Source: Arthrobacter sp. Bi26
GTDB lineage: Bacteria; Actinomycetota; Actinomycetes; Actinomycetales; Micrococcaceae
Direction of reading: 5' to 3'
Assembly (NCBI RefSeq): GCF_918697925.1
Contig: NZ_CAKKMF010000015.1
Location: 1 to 64,000 of the forward strand
DNA: 64,000 nt
Shown in pieces: positions 43,499-51,914 of the stretch. Below the pieces are notes generated by a model. It did not search any database. It saw only the letters and a program-made list of their open reading frames with translations, and was not told where the DNA came from. A program made the position numbers and the translations under genes. Within the stretch, counting starts at the first letter, position 1. The number at the start of each line of letters is the position of its first letter.

Positions 43499-44257
43499 TC
43501 AGTGTCCCAGGTCCAGGTAGCCGTCGAGTCCCACCGTGAGACCGGGGTGTGCGGCGACGTTGCGGATCCCCAGCAGCACTCCGGGCATGAAGGAGGCGCG
43601 GTCGAAGGAGTCGTGGCGGATGGTCAGCTGCTCCCCCGGCCCGCCCATCAGGACCTCCTGATGCGCGACCAGGCCGCTGAGCCGGACACTGTGGACGCGG
43701 ACACCGTCGACGTCGCTGCCGCGGGCGCCATCGAGCTCCGTGGCGGTGGCGTCCGGGCTGGAAGGCACGCCAGCGGCCGCGCGCTCGGCCGAGATCAGCT
43801 GCGCCGTGCGCACAGCCGTGCCGGAGGGGGCATCCACCTTGTCAGGGTGGTGCAGTTCAATGATTTCAACGGACTCGAAGTACTTGGAAGCCTTGGCGGC
43901 GAAGGCGGAGGCCAGGACCGAGCCGAGGGCGAAGTTGGGGGCGATGAGCACGCCGACGCCGGGCCGGGCGGCGAGGAGCTCCTCCAGCCCCGCGAGCCGG
44001 TCGGCATCCCAGCCGGTGGTGCCCACCACGGCGTGCATGCCGTGTTCGACGGCGAACCGGACGTTCGCCTCGGTGCTATTGGGGACAGTCAGGTCCACCA
44101 CGATCTGTGCGCCGGAGCTGACAAGCGTGTCGAGGGAGTCGTTGCGGCCAAGGGCCGCGACGAGGGTCAGGTCCGCGGCGGCCTCGATGGCCTTCACGGC
44201 CTCTGCACCCATGCGCCCGTTGGCGCCCAGCACGGCGACTGAGAGTTGTTCGGTCAT
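43499..44257 (-). CDS. dapB: 4-hydroxy-tetrahydrodipicolinate reductase
   Basis: DapB reduces the DapA product with NAD(P)H in the lysine/diaminopimelate pathway. The 252-residue protein has the Rossmann motif VAVLGANGRMGAEAVKAI, VDLTVPNSTEANVRF, GTTGWDADRL, and the ELHHPDKVDAPSGTAVRTAQLI catalytic segment with the His and Lys residues. The ATG at 44257 gives the canonical start. Confidence 0.95.
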   Translation of the reverse strand: MTEQLSVAVLGANGRMGAEAVKAIEAAADLTLVAALGRNDSLDTLVSSGAQIVVDLTVPNSTEANVRFAVEHGMHAVVGTTGWDADRLAGLEELLAARPGVGVLIAPNFALGSVLASAFAAKASKYFESVEIIELHHPDKVDAPSGTAVRTAQLISAERAAAGVPSSPDATATELDGARGSDVDGVRVHSVRLSGLVAHQEVLMGGPGEQLTIRHDSFDRASFMPGVLLGIRNVAAHPGLTVGLDGYLDLGH

Positions 44258-44351
44258 GCCATCAACCCTACCGCCGGGGCCGCTGCGTTCCGGAACCGGC
44301 GGCCTTGGGTTACAAGCCCGCCGACCTGACGGTTCACACCATCCCCACACT

Positions 44352-44396
44352 TGTCAGGCTGGATTGACGTGCCCGACGTGTCAATCTAAACTGACA
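44352..44396 (+). promoter_or_regulatory. Promoter with nested dyad operator for the HTH/Clp-N pair
   Basis: TTGACG (44364-44369) and TAAACT (44387-44392) are separated by exactly 17 nt, and the ATG follows 7 nt later, implying a leaderless mRNA. Two perfect inverted repeats share one axis at 44374: GATTGAC/GTCAATC (44362-44368, 44380-44386) and TGTCAG/CTGACA (44352-44357, 44391-44396), with 4 nt between inner and outer arms on each side. The dyad covers both promoter boxes, as expected for an autoregulatory operator. Confidence 0.85.
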
Positions 44397-44399
44397 GGC

Positions 44400-44603
44400 A
44401 TGGAGACTGACGACCTGTCCGCGCATATTCATTCACTTGACCCCGCCGTGGGTCTACGGGCGGTCGGCGCCCTTCATCGCCTGGCAGAACAGGTCGAGGC
44501 AGCGCAGGTAAGAGCTGCTCGAGAACAGGGTTGGACCTGGGAGCAGATCGGGGACGCGCTGGGCGTCTCGCGGCAGTCCGTCCACGCAAAATACCGAGAG
44601 TGA
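44400..44603 (+). CDS. Small helix-turn-helix protein
   Basis: A 67-residue protein with an N-terminal helical part (ALHRLAEQVEAAQVRAAREQG) and a C-terminal HTH (WTWEQIGDALGVSRQSVHAKY). Proteins of this kind commonly precede a gene for a lone Clp N-terminal domain in actinobacteria. It probably binds the dyad in its own promoter. The ATG at 44400 is probably the transcription start. It ends 8 nt before the Clp-N gene. Confidence 0.85.
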   Translation: METDDLSAHIHSLDPAVGLRAVGALHRLAEQVEAAQVRAAREQGWTWEQIGDALGVSRQSVHAKYRE

Positions 44604-44611
44604 GATCAACG

Positions 44612-45070
44612 ATGTTCGAACGATTTGCCGGCGACACCCGAAAGATCGTTGGCTTTGCCATGGAAGAGGCCCGCTACAGCGGCGACAAGCGGCTGGGCAC
44701 TGATCATCTGCTGCTGGGGGCGCTTCACGATCCCGGTCCGGCCGGCATTCTTGGGGTCACACTCGATCAGGCAAGGGCAGCTGCAGCGGCGCTTGACCGC
44801 ACGGCACTCGCGTCAATCGGAATAGATGCCCAAGGCTTTGAACCCGTCACTATGCCCGGCCGGGGAAAAAAGCCGCCCTTCAGCTCCGGTGCCCGGTCCG
44901 TGATGGAAGGCATGCTTCGGTACACCATTGACCAGAAGTCACGACAGATCACCACCGCGAATCTTCTGCTGTCGCTGCTGGACCGCGACGAACATGACCC
45001 TGCGGCTGCGCTCCTCAATGAACTGGGGGTGGGCCGGGCCGAGGCCCGGCGCAGGGTCCTTTCCTCCTGA
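44612..45070 (+). CDS. Clp N-terminal domain protein without ATPase
   Basis: The 152-residue protein consists of two Clp N repeats: MFERFAGDTRKIVGFAMEEARYSGDKRLGTDHLLLGAL and, after a linker, SVMEGMLRYTIDQKSRQITTANLLLSLLDRDEHDPA. This is the substrate/adaptor-binding module of ClpC/ClpA, but AAA+ domains are absent. Such proteins might act as decoys, adaptors or sensors of damaged proteins. GAGAG-type weak ribosome-binding sequence precedes the ATG, and coupling to the HTH gene is likely. Confidence 0.88.
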   Translation: MFERFAGDTRKIVGFAMEEARYSGDKRLGTDHLLLGALHDPGPAGILGVTLDQARAAAAALDRTALASIGIDAQGFEPVTMPGRGKKPPFSSGARSVMEGMLRYTIDQKSRQITTANLLLSLLDRDEHDPAAALLNELGVGRAEARRRVLSS

Positions 45071-45130
45071 TTGCGAGCTAACTTGCTGCCGGTCACCACC
45101 CTCGGCTGAGCGGGAACCCCCACCGCGCGC

Positions 45131-45646
45131 TTACTCCCCCGCGCCGACCCATTCCACCGTGCCGTCGGCGAAAAACTGTTCTTTCCAGATCGGCACTTGG
45201 GCCTTGATCCGGTCCACGAGTTCGGCACAGACCTCGAAGGCCTGGCCGCGGTGGGCTGCGGAGACGGCGCAGACCAGGGCCGGATCGCCGATCTCCAGCA
45301 TGCCGATCCTGTGGGCCGCCCAGATCCGCACCGGCTGGTGCCGCCGTTCGTCGGCGCCGGCGGCACCGGCAGCCGGGGATCCGTCGAGCGCCTGGTTGCC
45401 GGCCGGGACCGAGTGCTCCGCCACGAGCGCGGCGACGACGTCAGCCATCACTTGGTGCGCCGTCGGGTGGGCGCTGTAGCTGAGCCGGGAAACCTGCTTG
45501 CCGCCGTCGTGGTTGCGGACGACGCCGCTGAAGCTGACCACCGCCCCTGCGGTGTCCGACTCGACCGCCGCGATGGCCTGCTCCACGGAAATCGGCTCGG
45601 CACTCAGCACGGCGTGCACGATTTCAAATCCAGTTTCAGTGCCCAT
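45131..45646 (-). CDS. moaE: Molybdopterin synthase catalytic subunit
   Basis: MoaE, with MoaD, inserts the dithiolene sulfurs into precursor Z. The 171-residue protein has the MoaE pattern AGAVVSFSGVVRNHDGGKQVSRLSY, HRIGMLEIGDPALVCAVSAAHR and VPIWKEQFFADGTVEWVG with the catalytic lysines. About 20 extra residues (VPAGNQALDGSPAAGAAGAD region) interrupt the domain before HRIG. The ATG at 45646 overlaps mogA by 11 nt. It is the last gene of the Moco operon. Confidence 0.92.
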   Translation of the reverse strand: MGTETGFEIVHAVLSAEPISVEQAIAAVESDTAGAVVSFSGVVRNHDGGKQVSRLSYSAHPTAHQVMADVVAALVAEHSVPAGNQALDGSPAAGAAGADERRHQPVRIWAAHRIGMLEIGDPALVCAVSAAHRGQAFEVCAELVDRIKAQVPIWKEQFFADGTVEWVGAGE

Positions 45647-46148
45647 GACTGCCTTCCAGCTGGTCGCAAAGATGTCCAAGAATGGGATCGAGCACGCCCA
45701 GGCCGTCCATCACGCCCTTCGGCGATCCGGGGAGGTTCACGATGAACGTCTGTCCGGCCGCGCCCGCGTGGCCCCGGCTGAGCATGGCCATCGGCGTCTT
45801 GGCCGCCCCGGCGCTGCGGATGCCTTCCATGATGCCGGGGATTTCCCGGTCCAGCAGGGGCAGGGTCTGCTCAGGTGTTGCGTCAGTGGGGCTCAGTCCT
45901 GTGCCGCCGCTGGTGATGATGACGGCCGGCTGCTGGCTCAGCAGGGCGCGGAGCGCGGCCCCCACCGGCGCCCCGTCAGGCACCACCATGGCAGGAAACG
46001 GCTCAAAGCCGTGTTCGGTAAGCCAATCGATGATCACAGGACCCGTGAGGTCCTCATAGACACCGGCGGCCGCCCGGGTGGAGGCGATCACGACGCCGGC
46101 CTTCCGGCCGGTGGCTTCGCCGTGGCGGTGCGGTTCGGGCATGTTCAT
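45636..46148 (-). CDS. mog: Molybdopterin adenylyltransferase (MogA/MoaB)
   Basis: The enzyme adenylylates molybdopterin before molybdate insertion. The 170-residue protein has the MoCF-biosynthesis fold with [16 protein letters not shown] and [16 protein letters not shown] motifs, and [22 protein letters not shown] in the middle. Its start overlaps the moaC stop (ATGA). Confidence 0.92.
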   Translation of the reverse strand: MNMPEPHRHGEATGRKAGVVIASTRAAAGVYEDLTGPVIIDWLTEHGFEPFPAMVVPDGAPVGAALRALLSQQPAVIITSGGTGLSPTDATPEQTLPLLDREIPGIMEGIRSAGAAKTPMAMLSRGHAGAAGQTFIVNLPGSPKGVMDGLGVLDPILGHLCDQLEGSHGH

Positions 46149-46681
46149 AGGGTCCAGTCCCCGCTCTTGCCGCCGCTTTTGGCGAGCACTTTGATATCGG
46201 TCAGGACCGCGTGCTTGTCCACGGCCTTGATCATGTCGTACACGCTCAGTGCCGCGACCGACGCCGCGGTCAGCGCTTCCATCTCGACCCCGGTGACGCC
46301 GCGGGTCTTGACCGTGGCAAACACCGTCACGGAGTCGGTGTCGAGCTCAAAGTCAACGGTGACCTTGGCGATGGGCAGCGGGTGGCACAGCGGGATCAGG
46401 TCCGGCGTCTTCTTGGCCGCCATAATCCCGGCGATGCGGGCAACGGCCAGGGCGTCGCCCTTCGGGAGCTCGCCGCCGCCGAGGAGGGCAAGGACCTCGG
46501 CCGTGCTGCGGACAGTCGCGGTGGCCGTGGCCTCCCGCGTGGACTCTGCCTTGTTGGACACATCCACCATCTGGGCAGTGCCGTCGTGGCGGAGGTGGGT
46601 CAGGCGGGTGATATCCGACGTGGGGTGGTCCGCTGGTGCGGCATCCGCTTCAGGGTTTTCTGCTTCATTCACAGGATCCAT
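46145..46681 (-). CDS. moaC: Cyclic pyranopterin monophosphate synthase
   Basis: MoaC completes cyclic pyranopterin monophosphate formation after MoaA. The 178-residue protein has [58 protein letters not shown] and the terminal KSGGKSG motif with its catalytic lysines. A 25-residue acidic leader precedes the domain. It overlaps moeA by 13 nt at its start and mogA by 4 nt at its end. Confidence 0.95.
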   Translation of the reverse strand: MDPVNEAENPEADAAPADHPTSDITRLTHLRHDGTAQMVDVSNKAESTREATATATVRSTAEVLALLGGGELPKGDALAVARIAGIMAAKKTPDLIPLCHPLPIAKVTVDFELDTDSVTVFATVKTRGVTGVEMEALTAASVAALSVYDMIKAVDKHAVLTDIKVLAKSGGKSGDWTL

Positions 46682-47892
46682 ACTTCCACTTCGTCGCCCG
46701 CTGCGAGCGCCGCTGTCCCCTCGGGAACATGGACCAGGGCATTGGAACGGGCCAGGGCGTGGACCAGGTGTGAGCCCGCACCGCCCTCCAACCGGACGGT
46801 GCCGTCCGGGGCCAGTGTGCCGCGCCGGACCTGGTGCTTGCCCGGCGGGGAGGTCAGCGGTTCGGCGAGGCGCGCGCGGACCGCGGGCCGGAGCGCCGGA
46901 GCGCCGAAAAGCTCCGTGAGAACCGGGCGCAGGAACATTTCAAAGGACACGAGGCAGCTCACCGGATTACCGGGGAACCCCAGCACGGGGACACCGTCGA
47001 AAGTGCCGATCCCCTGCGGACCGCCGGGCTGCATCGCCACGGCGCCGAACTCGACGTCGTGTCCGGCCATCGCCTGCCGGACCACCTCATAGGCACCTTT
47101 GCTGACGCCGCCTGTTGTGACGATCAGGTCCACGGCGGGCACATGCCGGCGCAGCAACGCGGCGAGCTCATCCGGTCGGTCCGTGGAAACCCCGGTCCGT
47201 GTGACCTGAAGCCCGGCTTGGCGCATGGAGGACTCGAGCAGGGTGCCGTTGGAGTCAAAGATCTTGCCCGGTCCCAGCGGATTGCCCGGTTCCACGACTT
47301 CGTCGCCGGTGGTGACCAGGAGAACCCGCAGGAAGGGACGGACGGGCACATCCGTGTAGCCCAGTGCCGCCAGCAGTCCCAGCTGGCCGGGGCCAAGGAA
47401 GGTCCCCGCCCCGAGGGCGAGCTCACCGGAGCGGATGTCGCTGCCGGCACCGCGCACAAACGTTCCGGCAGCCGCGGCGGGCAGGTGGACCGTGGCGGGC
47501 TCCCCGGGCGCGGGGAAGGAATCGGGCACGGCCTGCTCAATGGGTACGACGGCGTCGGCCCCGGCCGGCATCATCGCGCCGGTCATGATTGGGGCGGCCG
47601 TGCCGGCGGCCAGTTCTGCCGGTGCGGCACCGGCCGGGACGGGCGCGACGACGCGCAGTTCGGTGCCGCCGTGGGGCACGTCGGCGCTGCGGATCGCGAA
47701 GCCGTCCATCTGCGAGTTGGCAAAGGGGGGAAGATCCAGCGGCGCCAGGATGTCGGCGGCAAGTCCCCGGCCCAAGGCCTCGAGCAGCGGGAGCCGTTCC
47801 ACCCGTTCCTCGGTGCGGAGCGGGGCGAGCAGTGCGCGCACCTTGTCCCGGTGCGCTTGAACGCTGACGTGCCTTGTCTCGGTGCGGTGCAT
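46669..47892 (-). CDS. moeA: Molybdopterin molybdenumtransferase
   Basis: MoeA ligates molybdate to adenylylated molybdopterin. The 407-residue protein shows the four-domain layout: [82 protein letters not shown], and the C-terminal domain IV. The ATG at 47892 has AGGAAA 4 nt upstream. It lies 26 nt after the membrane oxidoreductase gene. Confidence 0.95.
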   Translation of the reverse strand: MHRTETRHVSVQAHRDKVRALLAPLRTEERVERLPLLEALGRGLAADILAPLDLPPFANSQMDGFAIRSADVPHGGTELRVVAPVPAGAAPAELAAGTAAPIMTGAMMPAGADAVVPIEQAVPDSFPAPGEPATVHLPAAAAGTFVRGAGSDIRSGELALGAGTFLGPGQLGLLAALGYTDVPVRPFLRVLLVTTGDEVVEPGNPLGPGKIFDSNGTLLESSMRQAGLQVTRTGVSTDRPDELAALLRRHVPAVDLIVTTGGVSKGAYEVVRQAMAGHDVEFGAVAMQPGGPQGIGTFDGVPVLGFPGNPVSCLVSFEMFLRPVLTELFGAPALRPAVRARLAEPLTSPPGKHQVRRGTLAPDGTVRLEGGAGSHLVHALARSNALVHVPEGTAALAAGDEVEVWIL

Positions 47893-47918
47893 GCGTTTCC
47901 TGACCTTTACTCGGCTCG

Positions 47919-49658
47919 CTAGGACTTCACATCCACTCTAACCGTGTGGTAGCCGGTGGCTCCGCTCGGCGCGACGGGGGCCGACTCCTCGACTTGCGGT
48001 ACGCCGTCGAGGGTGGTGGCCCGGACCTGGATCTCGTATTGTCCCGGCGTCAGCGGCAGACCCAGCTTCCACTGGTACCACGTGTCCTTGGAGATTCCCG
48101 GGGCCAGCTCGGCCTGGCGCCAGTCGCCGCGGTTGACCCGCAGCTCCACCTTCCCAATGCCCGTGTGCTGGGCCCACGCGACTCCCCCGAACACCACCGT
48201 CCCGGCCGTCACGCTGGTCCCGTCTCGCGGCACGTCAATCCGGGACGAGGTCTTGATGGGCCCGCGCGCGCTCCAGCCGCGGGGCGTCCAGTAGGCAACG
48301 TCGTCAGCGTAACGGGTCACTTTCAGCTCGGTGACCCATTTCGTGGCCGAGACGTAGCCGTACAGCCCGGGCACGATCAGCCGGACGGGGAATCCATGTT
48401 CCAGCGGGAGCGGTTCACCGTTCATTCCCACCACCAGCAGGGCGTCGCGGCTGTCCGTGAGGGCCTCGAGCGGAGTCCCGGCTGTCCAGCCGTCCGTGCT
48501 GCGGGAGAGCACCATGTCCGCCCCGGCCTTGGGGCCGGCCATGGCAAGCAGTTCGCGCACGGGCCAGCCGAGCCAGCGGGCGTTGCCGATCAGGTCCCCG
48601 CCCACCTGGTTGGAGACGCAGGCGATGGTCACGTGGCGTTCCGTCATAGGTTTGGCCAGGAGAGTGGCGAAGTCGAGCTCGACTTCGCGTTCCACCAGGC
48701 CCGTGACCTTCAGGGTCCATGCCTCCGGGTCAACCAGCGGGACGCGCAGGGCAGTGTCGATCCTGTAGAACTCCCTGTTCGGCGTCACGAGCGGGCTCAG
48801 GCCGCGGAGCCTGATCTCGGCTCCCGCCGGTACGGGCGGCGCGGGAGCGGCGGGTCCCGGGAGGACCAGCTTGCTGCGCACATCACTGACGACGGCGGCC
48901 GCTCCCCTGAGGGTGGAGGCGAGCACACCGGCGACGGCGGCAACCCCGGCGGTCCCGCCAAGGGCCAGCAGGAAACGGCGCCGCGCGGGCCCGGCGTCAT
49001 TGGCTGCAGCGTCCTCATGCTGCGAGGCGGCTGGGGTTTCCAATGAGGCCGGCTCCGCCGCCGGGGTTCCGTCCCCGTCGGGTTTCCACTCCAACAGTTT
49101 CCGGATGAGCCACCGCAACAGTGCGATTCCCACCAGTGCCACGAGCACCGGGACGGGGATGGCGTTGGCGGTCAGGTCGGCCCGGCTCACCACGGCCACG
49201 AGGCCCACCGCGCCGAACACCGCGATGAGAATCACTCCGGCGAAACGGCGCCGCACTTCAAGGACGCCGGACAGGGCCGCGAGTGCGGCGATGACCAGCG
49301 ACATGCCGACCAGGAGTGCCACCTTGTCCGCCGTGCCGAACACGGAGATAACCCACTCTTTGACGCCCGGCGGGACGGTATCGATTACGGCACCTCCCAC
49401 GGCCGTCACGGGAGAAACCGTGGGGCTCACCAGGCTGGCCGCGAGCTCACCGAGCACCACCGCGGTCCCCACGGCCACCAGTCCGGCCCCGGCGGCCCAC
49501 AGGTCCCGCGCCCGCCGGTCCCGGGTGCGCGGCTGTTGGGCTTGCGGTTGCCCGGTCGGTCCTGGCTGCCCCTGCGTTCCCCCTTGTTGCTGTTCCCTGC
49601 CGGCGACTGTTCCGTCCATTTCCTGCCCCTGCCCGTCAAAGCCAACGCCGCTGCTCAC
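47919..49658 (-). CDS. Membrane-anchored molybdopterin-dependent oxidoreductase (sulfite-oxidase-like)
   Basis: The 579-residue protein has a Gln/Gly-rich cytoplasmic start (residues 1-50), four transmembrane helices (about 54-78, 112-133, 139-158, 168-186), and a twin-arginine-like ARRRFLLALGG with a further helix at about 226-250. A sulfite oxidase catalytic domain follows with the Mo-ligand C347 in VTIACVSNQVGGDLIGNARW and a Mo-co dimerisation domain at the C-terminus (TPGQYEIQVRATTLDG). The catalytic part is expected outside the membrane. The natural substrate is unknown. The GTG overlaps the kinase stop (GTGA); ATG 49619 is an alternative start. Confidence 0.9.
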   Translation of the reverse strand: MSSGVGFDGQGQEMDGTVAGREQQQGGTQGQPGPTGQPQAQQPRTRDRRARDLWAAGAGLVAVGTAVVLGELAASLVSPTVSPVTAVGGAVIDTVPPGVKEWVISVFGTADKVALLVGMSLVIAALAALSGVLEVRRRFAGVILIAVFGAVGLVAVVSRADLTANAIPVPVLVALVGIALLRWLIRKLLEWKPDGDGTPAAEPASLETPAASQHEDAAANDAGPARRRFLLALGGTAGVAAVAGVLASTLRGAAAVVSDVRSKLVLPGPAAPAPPVPAGAEIRLRGLSPLVTPNREFYRIDTALRVPLVDPEAWTLKVTGLVEREVELDFATLLAKPMTERHVTIACVSNQVGGDLIGNARWLGWPVRELLAMAGPKAGADMVLSRSTDGWTAGTPLEALTDSRDALLVVGMNGEPLPLEHGFPVRLIVPGLYGYVSATKWVTELKVTRYADDVAYWTPRGWSARGPIKTSSRIDVPRDGTSVTAGTVVFGGVAWAQHTGIGKVELRVNRGDWRQAELAPGISKDTWYQWKLGLPLTPGQYEIQVRATTLDGVPQVEESAPVAPSGATGYHTVRVDVKS

Positions 49659-51052
49659 TGTGCCCGTCCCGCCCGGAGTTGTTCGTCCGCCGCGTCGCGC
49701 GGACTCCCGTCCTTTGCTCCCTCAGTAGCGGCTCTCGGTGCAGGTGCCACGCCGGCAGCTGGTGCGGCCGCAGCTGACTCTTGGCCGGCAGATCCCTGGC
49801 CCGGGAGCAGCAGCGAGAACCGGCATCCGCCGTCGACGTTTTCCACGGTGACGGTGCCCTGATGGGCACTGACTATTCCGGCGACAATGCTCAGGCCAAG
49901 CCCGGCGCCGCTGTAGCGCATGGCGCCTGCCGGCTCAGCCGGCCCGGGCACCAGGTCGCCGCCTATCGCGGCACCGTCCCCCACAGCACCGTCCACCACA
50001 ACACCATCCACCACAGCGCCGTCCCCCACAGCACCGTCGTCCCCGGCGGCCCAACGGCCGGGCCGCTTCCGGGCCGGATCCTTCTGCCAGCCGGTCTCGA
50101 ACACATGCGGCAGGTCTTCCTCGGGGATCCCGCCGCAGCCGTCGGTGACCGCGACCACGGCCCGGTCCCCCTGCCGGCCGACTTCCACGGTGACGCGGGA
50201 ACCTGGGGCGCTGTGGACGATCGCGTTAAGCACCACATTCCGGATGGCGCGCCCCATCGACGGGCCGTCGGCCAGGGCCAGGCTCTCCCGCCGGCCGCCG
50301 CCGTCGAGCGTTATGCCGTGCTGCTGCGCCAGCGCGGCGAGATCGGCAATGGCGTCGCTGGCGAGGTCGTACAGGTCCAACGGCTCGGCCTTGAGCCGCA
50401 TGGTTCCGGCGTGGATTTTCGACAGCTCCAGGAGGTCGTTGACCATGCCGGCCATGACGTCGGTCTGGGCGATGATCTTGCGGTAATAGGCGGGAACGTC
50501 CGCCGCCATGCCGTCCTCCAGGGCCTCGGTCATGGCCCGCATGCTCGCCAGCGGCGTCCGCAGGTCGTGGGAAATCCAGCTGACCAGCTCGCGGCGGGCG
50601 TTCTCGACGGCGGCCTCACGCTGCCGGGATGCCTCCAGCATTCGGCTGCTGGATTCGAGCTCGGCGGCGAGGGCGGCAAGTTCGTGGCTCATCACCGGGG
50701 ATTGGATCCCGGGGCTCTCCCCGCGGCCGATGCTCCGGGCGGCGTCGGCCAGCGCCTTGGCGTTCCGGGAGACCCTTGATCCCAGCACGAGGGCGATCGA
50801 AACGGCAACCGCCGAGGCTACGGCCAGGACGTACCACATGACCTCGAGGTCCCGTGCCGAGATGAACATGGCGTTGAAGGCGCTGACCATTCCGGCCGTC
50901 AGGACCGCCACGGCGGCGAGCACCACCACGCAGATCTGGACCGCGAAGGATGCCCTGCGCAGCGATTTCAGGATGAGCAATGAGGCGGCCCCGATCACGG
51001 CTCCCCATGCCACGGCCCAGCCGATGATGATCAGGAGCTCAGAGGTCTGCAC
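49655..51052 (-). CDS. Sensor histidine kinase
   Basis: The 465-residue protein has three hydrophobic helices at the N-terminus (about 7-29, 36-57, 71-92) with almost no extracytoplasmic domain, a HAMP-like linker, and the phosphoacceptor H162 in SWISHDLRTPLAS. The N box (NVVLNAIVHSAPG), G1 (VTDGCGGIPEEDL) and G2 (YSGAGLGLSIVAGI) boxes complete the HATPase domain. Between the F box and G2 there is an insertion of about 45 residues including five pentapeptide repeats (DGAVG type) encoded by a 15-bp tandem repeat. Its short sensor suggests it senses the membrane or a partner such as the downstream oxidoreductase. It overlaps the response regulator by 14 nt. Confidence 0.92.
   Translation of the reverse strand: MQTSELLIIIGWAVAWGAVIGAASLLILKSLRRASFAVQICVVVLAAVAVLTAGMVSAFNAMFISARDLEVMWYVLAVASAVAVSIALVLGSRVSRNAKALADAARSIGRGESPGIQSPVMSHELAALAAELESSSRMLEASRQREAAVENARRELVSWISHDLRTPLASMRAMTEALEDGMAADVPAYYRKIIAQTDVMAGMVNDLLELSKIHAGTMRLKAEPLDLYDLASDAIADLAALAQQHGITLDGGGRRESLALADGPSMGRAIRNVVLNAIVHSAPGSRVTVEVGRQGDRAVVAVTDGCGGIPEEDLPHVFETGWQKDPARKRPGRWAAGDDGAVGDGAVVDGVVVDGAVGDGAAIGGDLVPGPAEPAGAMRYSGAGLGLSIVAGIVSAHQGTVTVENVDGGCRFSLLLPGQGSAGQESAAAAPAAGVAPAPRAATEGAKDGSPRDAADEQLRAGRAQ
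49971..50045. repeat. Five 15-bp tandem repeats in the histidine kinase ATP lid
   Basis: Units start at 49971, 49986, 50001, 50016 and 50031 (for example GCACCGTCCACCACA). Each encodes five residues on the minus strand (DGAVG, DGAVV, DGVVV, DGAVG, DGAAI), so copy-number change preserves the frame. Confidence 0.9.
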
Positions 51053-51782
51053 GGGCGGACTCTTCCTCGTCGCTGGGGTCCAGCCGGTAGCCCACGCCCC
51101 ACACCGTTTTCAGCACGGAGGGGCGGGTGGGGTCGTCCTCGATCTTCTCCCGCAGCCTCCGCACGTGGACCGTCACCGTGGACAGGTCCCCGTAGTCCCA
51201 GCCCCAGACGGCCTTCATGAGTTCCTCTCGGCTGAAGACCTGCCGGGGACGGCGGAGCATGAAGGCCAGCAGATCGAACTCCCGGGCCGTCAGCGCCAAG
51301 GGCCTGCCATGGCGGGAAACCGTGCGCGCAGCCGGGCTGAGGTCGAAGCCGCCCACTTCGACGGAGGGCTCCGGGCTGAATTCGGGAATGCTCCGGCGCA
51401 GGACCGAGCGGACCCGCAGCACGAGCTCACGGGGCGAGAACGGCTTGGTGACGTAGTCGTCCGCGCCGGCTTCCAGGCCAAGGATGCGGTCATCCTCCGT
51501 CCCCAGCGCCGTGAGCATGATGACCGGGACACTGTGTGCCGCACGGAGCCGCCGGCAGACTTCCACGCCGTCCAGGCCCGGCAGCATCCGGTCCAGCAGC
51601 ACCAGGTCCGGGCGGCGTTCGGCTGCGAGGCCCAGGGCCGTGAACCCATCGGCGGCGAGGACCACCTGGAATCCCGCCTGGACGAGGTAGTCGCGAACCA
51701 CTCCGGCGATGGTCGGCTCGTCTTCGACGAGGAGGATGCGTCGGTGTTCCGTTGCGTCCGGGGCCGGCTGGGTGTTGTTCAC
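51039..51782 (-). CDS. OmpR-family response regulator
   Basis: The 247-residue protein has a receiver domain with phosphoacceptor D64 (LVLLDRMLPGLDGVEVC), the acidic pair in LLVEDEPTIAG, and K in VTKPFSPRELVLR. An OmpR/PhoB winged helix follows (LTAREFDLLAFMLRRPRQVFSREELM, TVTVHVRRLREKIE). It starts with GTG at 51782. It is the first gene of the seven-gene run RR-HK-oxidoreductase-moeA-moaC-mogA-moaE and may control its own operon and the divergent moaA. Confidence 0.93.
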   Translation of the reverse strand: MNNTQPAPDATEHRRILLVEDEPTIAGVVRDYLVQAGFQVVLAADGFTALGLAAERRPDLVLLDRMLPGLDGVEVCRRLRAAHSVPVIMLTALGTEDDRILGLEAGADDYVTKPFSPRELVLRVRSVLRRSIPEFSPEPSVEVGGFDLSPAARTVSRHGRPLALTAREFDLLAFMLRRPRQVFSREELMKAVWGWDYGDLSTVTVHVRRLREKIEDDPTRPSVLKTVWGVGYRLDPSDEEESARADL

Positions 51783-51879
51783 GCTTCAAGCATAGGTTCG
51801 CGGCCGCGCCGCGGGCAGGGCTCCGGATCCCCGCAGGACATCCTTCCCGAACACGTAAGATTCGTGCCGTCATGCGGCT

Positions 51880-51908
51880 GTGACGTGGGCCGCGAGGTGG
51901 CGTAGCCT
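51880..51908 (+). promoter_or_regulatory. Putative moaA promoter (leaderless)
   Basis: GTGACG at 51880-51885 and TAGCCT at 51903-51908 are 17 nt apart and the moaA ATG follows 6 nt later with no Shine-Dalgarno. The region is shared with the divergent response regulator. Confidence 0.6.
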
Positions 51909-51914
51909 GACTCT

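Noticed and set aside
44612..44624. TTCGAAC at the start of the Clp-N gene as a LexA half-site
   Set aside because: It is inside codons 1-5 and has no second half at the right distance.
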